From Eimeria necatrix (Eukaryota; Apicomplexa; Conoidasida; Eucoccidiorida; Eimeriidae), in the NCBI RefSeq assembly GCF_000499385.1, contig NW_013652291.1:1-64000 (forward strand): a stretch of 64,000 bases of DNA, given 5' to 3'. A model generated the notes under the pieces. The model did no database searches and had not been told where the DNA came from. It was given only the letters and a program-made list of their open reading frames with translations. Shown in pieces: positions 10,624-21,400 of this stretch (positions within the stretch are counted from its first letter, which is position 1; each line of letters opens with the position of its first letter). A program made the position numbers and the translations under genes.

Positions 10624-11752
10624 ATGGTGACTTCAAGGGCTCGACGGTGGCTCGTTTGCTCCTTCTTCTTCCTCGTAGTCTGCAATCATGTTCTCGCTGA
10701 AGAGCCCAACACTTCATTTCTCCAGTCTGTCTCCAGACAGGAGGACAAAAAAAAGCCGCAGCAGCAGCAGCCGGAGCCGCAGCTGCAGGTAGAGCAGCCA
10801 CAGCAACCACAGCAGCAACAAGATCCGCAACAGCCGCAGCAGCAGCAGCAACAGCCGCAACAACCGCAACAGCAGGAAGTGCAGCAAGGTCCCATCTTGC
10901 CCGGCAAGGAAGCAGAGGTTGATCGCATTCTTGCCAGTCCCCCGCGCTTTTTCCATAGTCTTCTCAGTGCTGTTCCCCTGTCCATTTACGGGAAAGACAG
11001 AAATGGGAACTACTTGGCTTTTTGCCAAGTGAGATGCAAGCTGCATAGCATCAGTGTTGCCTGCAGCTGATCAGTACTGCATGCAGCTGTGGACTGCTTT
11101 TTCGTTGCTACAGGTCTTTTGGCTGTGCATGACAGAGTGAATCGGCTCTTCTGTAAGCCTGAGTCTGTCACAGTTTTGCATTTGAGTTAATAGGGCGTGT
11201 TTCATTAAAAAGTGTTTTTGTTTTGTGTTTCAGAGCGGCTCCATCGTGTGGGATGTCGTGGAGAAGATGACGCACGAGGAGCTGAGTGACTTCATTCGTT
11301 ACTTTGCGCTTTTCTTCTGGAAACACGTGGACAAGAGGGCCAGCAGCGAACTGACAGTGGTCATAGACGCAGGGGGCTTTCCGTTCAGGAAAGTGGTGAA
11401 TGGCAGCGTGAAAATGGTGCTGGATTCCATTGTGGAAGGTCTAGAAAGCACAGTGCCGTACGTGGGGGAGCGGGCGGGGCAGGTGTTTCTGATCAATGTG
11501 CCCTCATTTCTGAATCCAGTTATTGTTCTCGTCACCAAAATACTAAGAAACGGTGTCAACCTCACCTCTTACGGCAGCCGCAGCAGGTGGGAGCCGGCCC
11601 TGAAACAGCATGTGGGCGAGCACCACCTTCCCAGGGAGTACGGCGGCACCAACAGCACCAAGCTGCAGGACTCTGTGGTGGTGAAGTACATCAAGCAATC
11701 CGTTGAAAAAATACTTAGAAGAAAGGCACGCCATGCAAACAACCCGAAATAA
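10624..11752 (+). CDS. Secreted CRAL-TRIO (Sec14-like) domain protein
   Basis: Predicted lipid-binding protein entering the secretory route. Two exons, 10624-11028 and 11234-11752, join in phase (donor gtgaga, acceptor gtgtttcag) to give 307 residues. The chosen ATG sits in accatgg and is followed by a basic stretch and a strong hydrophobic core (CSFFFLVVC), a typical signal peptide; an in-frame ATG at 10591 would bury it. Residues about 40-95 are Gln/Pro-rich. The second exon shows CRAL-TRIO features: VIDAGGFPF, then a helix and VGERAGQVFLINVPSF, and near the end LPREYGGT, the conserved closing element of the lipid-binding fold. An N-terminal CRAL-TRIO helical domain is not obvious. A secreted Sec14-type protein is unusual, because most relatives are cytosolic. 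Ligand unknown. Confidence 0.82.
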
Positions 11753-12548
11753 TACCACGTTGTGTTGTGGAGTGTTGAGTTCAACGTGACACGGCTATGC
11801 TTGTCTGCACGTGCATGTCGCACTCGCACTTGCTGAATAGTGCTATTTTATAATCAACTGCAACGCACGTAGTTAATGGGTGGGGCTGCCAGAAATAACG
11901 CTTCGGCGCACTTACTGGGTGGCGGCTGCCGCTGCCAACACCGCCGCCACTTTAAGGGCGTGGCCACCCACCCGTTATTTCAAAAGTCCTCGGCTAAAGC
12001 CGGGGAGTGGGGCACTCACTGCCCCAGAGGGGGCATAGGCGCCGACGTTGCCAAATTGCTGCCTCGACTTGGCAGCATATGCGCATCTTGAGTGGTTTCA
12101 AGCAGTAACAGCGCGGTAGAGGGGAGCTGTAGCGCCAGGTAAAGTGCCACTGACAAATAGGCTCTGTGGCACGGAGAGAAGACGCACTATGCTAACTTAG
12201 GTACACCCTGAATTGAAGTCTACCACATGCAGCAAATGCCCAGACGCGGACAGGTAAACGAGGTGATAGAGAATGAGACAAATATGTGGATACAACTTTA
12301 AAACCGATATTGCACGAAAGACACTACCGTGCTACAAAAGTCTGCGAAGTGCAGACCAAGACACGAGCAGATAGCTGTACTGGAGAGGGAAGCAGAGATT
12401 TTCTTCCGGCTGAGTCCATCTCACGATTAGAGCTGCCTTAGAAGTGGAGGATAGACAAAGGCCTTCAGAGAAGTCTTCGCTTCGGAGCAGCACAAGATCT
12501 GCTGGCAGTCGCTACTGCGATTGGTGCTGTCGCCGTTCTCAACGTATT
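11753..12548. other. Convergent intergenic spacer
   Basis: Lies between the 3' ends of two convergent genes. No coding region seen. It contains the nested inverted repeat at 11892-11981; the rest is unremarkable single-copy sequence. Confidence 0.5.
11892..11981. repeat. Nested inverted repeat, possible structured RNA
   Basis: Three nested arms pair in order: GAAATAACG (11892-11900) with CGTTATTTC (11973-11981), GGGTGGC (11917-11923) with GCCACCC (11963-11969), and GGCGGC (11921-11926) with GCCGCC (11943-11948). The last two share bases, so they are alternatives. Together they predict a long hairpin in either strand's transcript. It may be a 3'-end element of one of the convergent genes or a small mobile-element remnant. 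Confidence 0.5.
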
Positions 12549-15500
12549 TTACTGTGCATGGGGCCTCTCCACCAGACTCTCTGTGTCTCTTTCTTTTCCC
12601 AAATTCTTCTTGCGTAGCTTCCTAATCAACAGAGCTCTCCAGGCCGCTACAATGCCCATGCACACCAACACAGCCATTCCACACAGAAGCAGCCAGGCAC
12701 CGCCAGCACTTCTGGTATTATTCGTGCCGTTGCTGCTGCTGCTGCTGCTGCTGTTCGCGAGTTCATCTGCTTTGGGGTGCCGAAGGCCTGTGCTTGAGCC
12801 TTCCTTTGAGACAGAAGATTCGTGAGGCTGCGCGTGTGCCTGCGTGTGCGGAATGTTCGGCTCCCCGCTTTGCTGCTGCGGCTCTTCGTGGCTATGTTTG
12901 CCATATGGGTGGTGATAGTGATGCCTCTTTTTGTGGTGCTTGTGGTGGTGGCCTTCGTGGTGGGACCACTGTTGTTTTCCCACATCCGTATCTGCTGCTG
13001 CGGTCGCGCTGCCACCCAGAGCCGACGCGAGAACCACTGGCAGCAGCAGCCCAAATACGGTTTTAAACGCAGAATCAAAGAGCCCATTATTTTTTTCTTC
13101 ATTTCCTGTTATTCTCCCGAACCCGCCCTCAAGTCCATCGACACTCTTTATCTCTCCTGGGTTTCCTCTGTGCAGCAGACGGCTGCCCCCAGTGAACAGG
13201 GGTGCAGATCCGCGCTTGTGCAGCACATCCACTGTAAGCAGGCCCCCAGTGCTGCTGCTTTCGTTGCTGCCTTCCTGGAAAATGTGGGGGTTAAACATTA
13301 GCGAAACCTCTTCATTTTCAGCTCTGCAGCAAAAGTGAAAGGAACATAAACACGAGACAAGCAGCTCCTGGCTTCGTAGTTGCCCAAAGGGGAGGGCTTA
13401 AAACGTACAGGATATCTGTCTCTTCCTGTTGTGTCCGGCTGTACCGACAGAAGCAACACAAAGAAATGCGATGCAGCTCGCAACTTACAGATCATCAGTC
13501 AGTTCTACCTGCAGCAGCACTGCCCCCAGCTGCTGCAGCGTATAGGTCAGCGTTTGCTTGTCATCTTTGGCAAGCCGACGCTGCTGGGTTTCCCAGGCCT
13601 GCGATATCTTGAAGGGCACGGGCTTGTGCAGGTTGCACCAATTCATTATATCCGCATGCGATGCTTTGATAGAAAAGGGCTCACTCCTCCAATTTAGAAG
13701 AGCTATCACGTGGTCGCCATCTGCCAACTGCCGAGACAGCACGGAAACGCCGTCGGCGGCGGAGATACGGCGGACTGTACAGAGGCAGATATGAAAAACT
13801 TGTCCTTGTCATCTTTTGTGGTTCTGTCTCTGGCTTACTATCGCAGCCAATCAATTAACTGAACCAGACTAAAGGAATAGGACAGTGAAAGGCCCGTAAG
13901 GCATGAATACACGCTGAACCCATTTGGTGCATGAAGTGTGGTGACGAACCTTTTCCCCTCATCGGATCTGCAAAAGCCGCCAGCAGCACTTTGTCCTCCA
14001 GCAGTCTGGCTGAGGCATATACGAGTAAGCAGGACAAGAACAGTGTCTATGCAGAGGCAACTAAGCTCTTGAAGCACTGTAGGGCGGAGAAACAGGAACT
14101 GATGAGACATATACAGCACAGATGCGCAGAGCGATCCCTATCTGACTGTCCACGCATTTACCCACTTTGCATCTTAAAGTCAGCGACACTAGAGGCTTGG
14201 ACGGAGGCACGAGAGCCAAGGACAGCCTGAGGCAGGAAACGGTGTCACCTTGTATCACAAAGGTATCGAGACAACAGAAAATGCTGCGGGCGGCAAGCAT
14301 TCAGAACTGCCCTGTCTCTCTTTGCATTTGATGTGCCTTGTTGCATTCAACGCTTCATCCAATATAGCTGAGACCTCTCTGTACGGTGGCTCCCGCTCAC
14401 AGCCACTGCTAGATTTGTCTTTAGCTGTGCCTCCGATGACGGGTCCGACCACCTCCTCTGGAGTTTAGGACTGCCTCTCCAGCTGGCATCTTCACCGTGG
14501 GGCTGTGCAAGTAGCCACGAGTCCAGCTCAGCCGCTAACTGTGACCCGCCCTTAACTGCTCTTCCGTTATCTATGAACTCGTCGCACAATAAATGGAAGT
14601 CCTCAAAGTCTTCGTCACTGCAGCAGAAAGAGAAGGCAAAGAGTCATGTACATTTCAAGCGCCTTGCGAGCAGCACACTGGACAATTTTTAGAGTGGCTT
14701 TCACACCCCTAATTTTGGTTTTCAGCTCCGGCTCTAGCCACAGCCTAATTTGTGGATTAGGTTTTACAGTTGCAAAATGGTTAGCAACAGATGCGTTGAG
14801 CTTGCATTGACTTAATACTGAGGTCAATCCGTTTTTTCATTGCATCTCACTCTTCACTATTGGAAGATTGCCTTGTCCATGAGCAAAGCAGCAAAAGAGG
14901 CGCCCTCTGGGAATTCACCGCTTTTCTCCACTCTCTAAACTCTAAGAGAGCCTGCGGAGTGCTGCTGGCGCACGAGTTCAGCTGCAGCGGACGCACGCAG
15001 CCACTGTTCATGCAGTTTCAGGTATGAAACAAACTAGACGAACTTCTGCATGTTGCTTTTACACCAAGCTCGGAATGACAGGAAAAAAAAGGCCTTTTAC
15101 TGAACTTCCTAAAGTGAAGGAATCCCGCGCTCGAGATAGATCAGGTACTGCTTGGTGCTTGGTGCAGGCGTCAAAAGCACGTTAGTACTAGGTTAGCCAA
15201 TCGCAAGTGGGGTGTCTTCACCACACGAATTAGCGAATGCACTTGCCTTCAGGAAGTCGACGCCCCAGCTAGTAGCTGCACGCACGATATCCGAAGCCTC
15301 GATCCTGCGTTTCAAAGGCAAAAAGCAAACCCTCACATTTCAACGAAAGCAGAAAGAATGGCGGTATCTAAGTTAGTTACTCAGTCAATGACGCATTACT
15401 AACAAGTAGCTCATGTATCAAGCACTGCGGTCAAAATATTAATGCATGGTGTACCAATAAGTAATGGGAGCCTAATAGCATCATACATACAGAGACACGC

Positions 15501-16751
15501 AGCACTCAAGGGCATTCTTTGCAGGCAAAACAACATGAACCGTCAAGAGTGAAGGTAAAAGGATTAAAATGTGCATTGAGGTGCACACGCCATCGCACTG
15601 CAGACGGCAAAATGTGTGATGGAGACTACTGACTGCACTGCTTTAACTAGCGTGACAATACTGCTTATACGCATCGTTTTTGAAAGAAAAACACCAAAAC
15701 GGAGAAAAATGCTCGGTGGCTTTCTGGTAGAGTGCTGAGCTATGTAGATGTCGGAAAATTCGTCCACTATCAGTGGCAGTGAAATTAAGGATTACTTGTG
15801 GGAAGCTATGAGTCCGTGTGTGTATAGGAAATTTAATGAATATTTAATTTATCTTGTGTAATATGTATAGCGGAAGGGAAAAAAGGCTAACCCGTATGTG
15901 TTCGGCTCGTGTTCAGGACAACTTTCTGCTGATACAGTGAGACCGAGACCGAATAGAAGTCCTCGCAGATGTACCAAAGCCGCAGTTCTCGCAACACCGC
16001 CAGGAAAAAGACTGTCATTAGTCTGAATAACTTGTTCTTCTTTAGTCTGCGTGGCAGTAGGCTGTGCTGTGCGTTGCTTTGCAGACTTCAGCCAACAGCC
16101 GTCTACCGCGTAGTAGCGTTTGCCATGCTTGTAAGCGGAGGAAGCTGCAGCATCTTTGGCGCAGTCTGTGATAGCCTGATTTGTCAGTACCCCATTCTCG
16201 CAAGTCCCGGCTGGGCAATGTGTCACACATAACATAACGAATATCGCAGTACAACCCCGCCCTGCTGGGCCTATTTTTGCCTCACTGTGCAGAATGAAGT
16301 TTTCTAAGGCTCTTAGGGGTGGTATCTTGGATGCATACACGCTTATTGCTTGCTTTTTTGATTTAGTACTGCTTGGGCTATTTTATATTCAGGATTAGAG
16401 GAGCTCCGTGTCAATCTGAAACTCACCCGCCCAAGATGAAAGAAACCATCCTAAGAACCCATCTCCTCTACTCCCATTAACTTGAGACGTTTGTGAAGTT
16501 TCGAAACCAGTAAAAAGAGACCAGTGCAATGGGCTTTCATTTTCTTCTAGCTCTTGGACCAGCGGCCCTTCCGCGACTTCTTCTTTCACGCTTAGATCAA
16601 GAACTTCGTCTGCCTCAGTATAAACGCCCGACGGCGCAAATAAATTACGACTGAGGGATTGCACGGGGAAAGCTACTATAAGAAAAGCTAGAAAGCATAA
16701 AGGCTCGAAGCGGGCAAGCCGCGAAAGAAAGCGAAGTTGGGAGATTCTCAT
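12549..16751 (-). CDS. GH27 alpha-galactosidase-like protein, predicted catalytically dead, with His-rich membrane tail
   Basis: Nine exons (listed 5' to 3'): 16751-16427, 16210-15892, 15304-15247, 14981-14851, 14617-about 14453, 14226-14162, 14009-13950, 13774-13489, 13323-12549. All junctions keep phase and total about 727 residues. A signal peptide (CFLAFLIVAFP core) is followed by an acidic stretch and GH27 landmarks in order: GW..SW near residue 104, YYAVDGCW near 145 (family IDDCW), SLFPGG, TSWGVDFLK joined to LNSC near 236 (family YLKYDNC), LLCSW, KPLVSLTLR, LLEDKVLLAAFADP (family NKEVIAINQDP) and SRQLADGDHVIALLN from the C-terminal beta domain. The nucleophile Asp reads Asn and one substrate Asp of DDCW reads Gly, so hydrolysis is unlikely. 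The last exon adds about 255 residues with two hydrophobic spans around a His-rich segment and ends in a basic tail. The intron after exon 3 has a GC donor. The border between exons 5 and 6 is uncertain. Confidence 0.72.
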
Positions 16752-18469
16752 GGGAACGACGAGACCTGTCGGCCGCACTAAGTCAGTTCTGCTTCCAAAT
16801 GAAAAACAGCAGCAAAGCAAAAAATATTCTGTATAAATCAAAAGGAAATGTTAAAACATGAAAGCAGGCATCAGCCGGCCCTGAACGCGAAAATGTGCAA
16901 TGCCGGTCAAAATGGTTTGCAAGTGGTCGGTGTCTTCCTGACCGCACGGTGGACCGTGGCCCTGATCTAGCCTTCCCATGCCTTGAAGTACATTAAACAA
17001 ATGCAAAGTATGAAGCCGTCTTGAAAAGCTGCTTGAAATATGTGTTCAGGGCGACGTTCTTGCCCTCGGCAAACCCCCCCCACACACACGCTCCCTGACC
17101 ATCAGGTGGCGAGAGCGGCCTTGATGGGCCACTGCTTGACTACGGGCGAGGAAGAATACGCATTCGCCCTTGCTAGTAATAGTGTGAACAAAACCATTTT
17201 TCCTGTAATTTTTCTTATATTGCTGGGCTTGATCGGTACTTCTGTGGGGATTTGGCGACGTGCGGGACTGTTCACACCTGCTACTGTCATTCTTTCCAAT
17301 AATGGATACGAATCGCGTGTTTCCAAGCCAGACTACACTGTTTTATCATCTATATAGAGTTTCCTGTCCTTTCTTCAATTTGCACGAGCGATTCTTGCTG
17401 GTCGGCACAGCTGCTTATCCTTGTCTTCTTTGCACATGAAACACCGAACCACGACATTTCGGTATCTTTAAAACCCAAGTAGTTTTGTCTCATAGTATAG
17501 TAAGCCCACCTCAAGATTTTTACCTAACTTATATGGCTCATTTCGCCACTTCACAGCGAACTATTCAAGAACGGGGGCTCCTCCCCAGCGGCTCCCACAA
17601 GCACTACAACCAAGACCTCCCCAGATTGAGTCTCGCTAAAGACCCTAACTGAAGACCTCTCCAATATTAAAAAGACACATCCGTAGCATCCCACACAGCG
17701 TTAGGCAGCTAAAGGATACACGTGGCTGAACCTCAGCGCCTTGTGGGGCCCGGCAAGATGTCCCCGCAAATGGTAAAACCCAGCTCGCACGGAGCGACGC
17801 CAGAAATGCCACCGCTATAATACTAAACAAGGCGGGCCGCAATATTCGCTTTGTTTCTTCGCCTCTTACGCACCGTCACCCGCCACGCCTCAAACACACC
17901 TACTCAACGGGCCACTGTTTTGAGTACTGTAGTATTTCAGGGGCCAACTCTGCTAGGAAAACAAGTTGTAAGATGTCAGTTCCACTCAGGAGGAGCCCGA
18001 TTGGATGCCCCCTATTCTGTAACGTTTCGAAACGCGGTATCCTGTACAGCAGCAATAGGTTAGGTTGACTTCCACAAGGGGCAGGGCGTAGACTGCTCAG
18101 TAGACCTAGAGTCATTTCAGGTTTTGCGCACTGCCCACGTCGACGTCTCCGTAAATGCGGACTAAAAAATACGAAATGAAGGAGGAATAGTTGGCGTGCA
18201 TCGCACATACGATAGCAACATTAAGAGAGGAAGCGAGCTGGGGACCACGTAGCTCCCAAAAGCAAATCTGCATAGCTGCTATTTCTATGCCTCATGATGA
18301 AGTGCATAGACGGTCGTGATATCCTGTACAGTCTTTCGCAATTCACTGTTGTGCTACGGCGTAGCCCATAGACCCCGCGGCTCAACAAACAAGCGGCTGC
18401 ACAAGTTATCTTAACAAATCTAGTGCCGCCACCACTAAGGACAAAGTACAGGCCAGGCCGTCAACAGGA
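16752..18469. other. Intergenic stretch, no firm gene
   Basis: Lies upstream of the GH27-like gene and downstream of the SNF2 gene, both on the minus strand. One plus-strand frame at 17123-17357 encodes a short peptide with one hydrophobic span (FPVIFLILLGLIG), but it has no partner exon or homology I can name. Nothing else supported. Confidence 0.4.
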
Positions 18470-21400
18470 CTACGGAGACGAACTCTTGGTGCCGGGTGGA
18501 CTCAGGTGCATCAGCGGTTCCATTCCATCAACGCCACCATTCTCGAGTGAATCCTGTAAATAAGAAAAACACAGGTGACGTATTCATGTTGCAAGGAAAC
18601 AAGACAAAGCGGCAATACAAACTTAAAGGCTTGAACGAGTGCACTAAACGCCTTACTCGCAATATTGCTGCTTGAAGAACTTCCGAGTTGCCTCCGAAGG
18701 CGCTGTCCAGATCCAGCTTTCGCTGGCAGCACTGAATATCATGCAGCACATGAAAGAGAGAACATGCAACTCAGCTCATTCAAACTAACTTCTCATGGCA
18801 AGAATGTGAGGGCTTGTGCTTCATTTCTATCCATATACTGAATCTAGCCATGTGCAATATGCTCCATCGGCACTGTAACGCCAAGAACTACGCTGAAGAT
18901 GCTAAAGGTAAAGCTTCCCGCAAAAACATAGTCGTGAGCAACAGAGGCATGAATGCCCAATTTTTCAAGCCGAACCTTGAGAATAGACTCTTCCACTGTG
19001 CCTCGACAGCAAAGGCGATAAACTGTCACTTCGTGAGTTTGGCCCAGGCGGTGCACTCGGTCTTCAGCCTGTCGGTCGTTCTGCGGATTCCAGTCCTGAA
19101 TACATCGCACCATAGCAAAATGACCCCAACTTGTTTTGTGAAACGAAGAATGGTTTCCGCCGCTCATGCACGGTGTTCGAATAGCGAAATCACAGAATGC
19201 CATAAGCCATAAGCTGAACTTTGGAACCTCCTTGACCCAACGACAGAGCTGGAAGAGCAAAACAAAATTAGTTTAGGATGAAGTCATGATTTCGAGGCGC
19301 AACATAGGTGATAGTACGTCTCGCCCAGCCCTTCGATACTGGCTAGCGTAGGCTACGAAGCCTACAGCTAAGTGTTTTCCTTGTGCCACTTATGACGAAC
19401 AACACGATGCATCCCCAGAAGGCGGAGTTAAGCCAGACTAAGCTTCACATCGCGCATCCCTAAATTACATTACTGACCTGATCTAGAAGAATGACTGTGC
19501 GCGCTGCAGTGAGGTTAAGGCCTTGTCCGCCTGCCTTGGTAGATAAGAGAAAAGCAGTGCATTCTTCAGTCTGATTAAATCCGTCAACAAGTCGCTGCCG
19601 CTCTTCCACCACGGTGGAGCCGTCCAGTCTACAGAATCGCAAAGTCGGCATGTGCAGCTGCAGCGCCTCCTCCACAACGTCTAAGAAAGTTGTAAATTGG
19701 CTGAACACCAAAGCTTTCTCTCCCTTGTTTTGCACTTCCTTCAGAAGTTCAAAGGCCTTTCTGAACACACATAAAACACACTCAAAACAGCAAAATGCGT
19801 CAACTACGCGCCGTGCAAAAAAGACATTAACAGACAAGCCAAGGACGACGACGTGCTGCAAGGCTTCACACCTCCACTGTGGCAGCAGTCTGGCTCTGCT
19901 GACAAACCTTAGTTTCGTGCTTTCAAGGAATGCCTCCGCAGGCAGTGCAAGGTCGGCAAGCTTCATGTCTCCCTGTTCGGCTAGCAAGCGAACGCCCTAA
20001 AAACAAGGTCCACACAATGCCACACAGAATACACTGCTGCTCCTCTCTACGTTACTCTGTTAAGGTGGCCCTTTGCCAGCACTTAAGCTAAGCCGCTTAT
20101 AAACACAAACGAAAGCCAGGAACGGAGTGGCCCCATGAGCAAAGTATGGCTCCTTGAAGCGATACAAACCCGACAAAGGAAGGAGCAATTCTCGACCTCA
20201 AGAGCTGAGGCAGCATCGGAGCTATCTCTTCATGAAGGCGGCTTAAATTGCCTACTTGGTGTATTTCATAGTCGCTCCACTTGTCAAATTCTGCGCGGAT
20301 CTTCTCGATAGGATTTCCTTTGAACCCGTCCACATGATAGGCGTAATGACGCGCCATGCGCTACACACAGCGAGACCACAACAGTCACACACTACAAGCT
20401 AAAGGAGATACACCAGTCTTGATGCGGTAGTCTGGCAGAATGAGCCACCCTTAAAGTTACTAGAAGACAGACCAATACATCGGAAGACGCTGGAAGAAAC
20501 AAGTTCACATGGAGAACACAGCAATACAAAGTGAATTCGCACAGAACAGATAGCAGCGGCCGCCTTCGTGCCTCTGCTGAAGCAAACAAGAAACAACTCA
20601 TGCAAACTAATTACTCACGTCTTTCTGCTCTGAAGTGTACCGTCCCTGCATCAAGAGCGAATGATTGCATATACGCCGCAAACGGAACAGGAGGCTGCTC
20701 ACAAAGCGTTTCCCGCCCGCTTCTGTGCAGAAACCGGAAAAAAGACGCAAGTGTACGTGTTGACATCTGCGCACCAATCTTGAACAACAAATACAAACAA
20801 ACGCATCTGTGCAACAGGCATGACATACAAATACATACAGACCCACGCAGATACCGACGTTTGCTCCATTTCCCCAGGCAAACAGTGTCGCCACATCTAT
20901 ACGCAGACGACTGGCGGTTGCTGCGTCCTCTACCGTTTGAGCCGTAGGCCCTCGAGTCCACGAACTAGAGCTCTGAGGAAACAGATGCCACAATGATGGG
21001 CCCCAGGTCTCTTTGACACTCACCAGGTTCTTTGGAATCTCCCTCATTTGCCTGCTGGCCGCTGGAGCCCGTGTCTCCCTTCTGCGCTGCAGTGCCAGTG
21101 CCGCTGCGGGCGCTGCTTGTGCTCTGGTCTGCGTCGCCGTCAAGGGCAAACGATTGAGTGAGCCGCCTGAGGGAGAGGGCAAGGTCGGACTCATGCTGCC
21201 GAACTTCCCGCAGGTAGAGGGTTTTCTGGGACCCTTCGAGCTCGCACCGCAAGACTATGTTTGTCTTTCTTGGAAGTTCTTGCATCACTTCACTCTTAAG
21301 TCGACGCAAAATAAATGGCGACAGCACCCTCTGCAGGCAAGTCACGTCGGCAGGCAGTCTCCCGACTTCGCTCCGCTTAGCCCCCCGAGAAGCCAAAGTC

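Noticed and set aside
14865..15022. A plus-strand exon-like segment ending at cag/gtatga
   Set aside because: At first sight it reads as a protein on the plus strand, but the minus strand gives a phase-matched GH27 exon (LLLLCSW) that continues the gene on both sides.
15969..16232. Plus-strand frame opposite exon 2 of the GH27-like gene
   Set aside because: Shadow frame; the family motifs are on the minus strand.
17123..17357. Small plus-strand frame with one hydrophobic span
   Set aside because: No partner exons, no signal sequence at its start and no recognisable homology; a single hydrophobic run is weak evidence.
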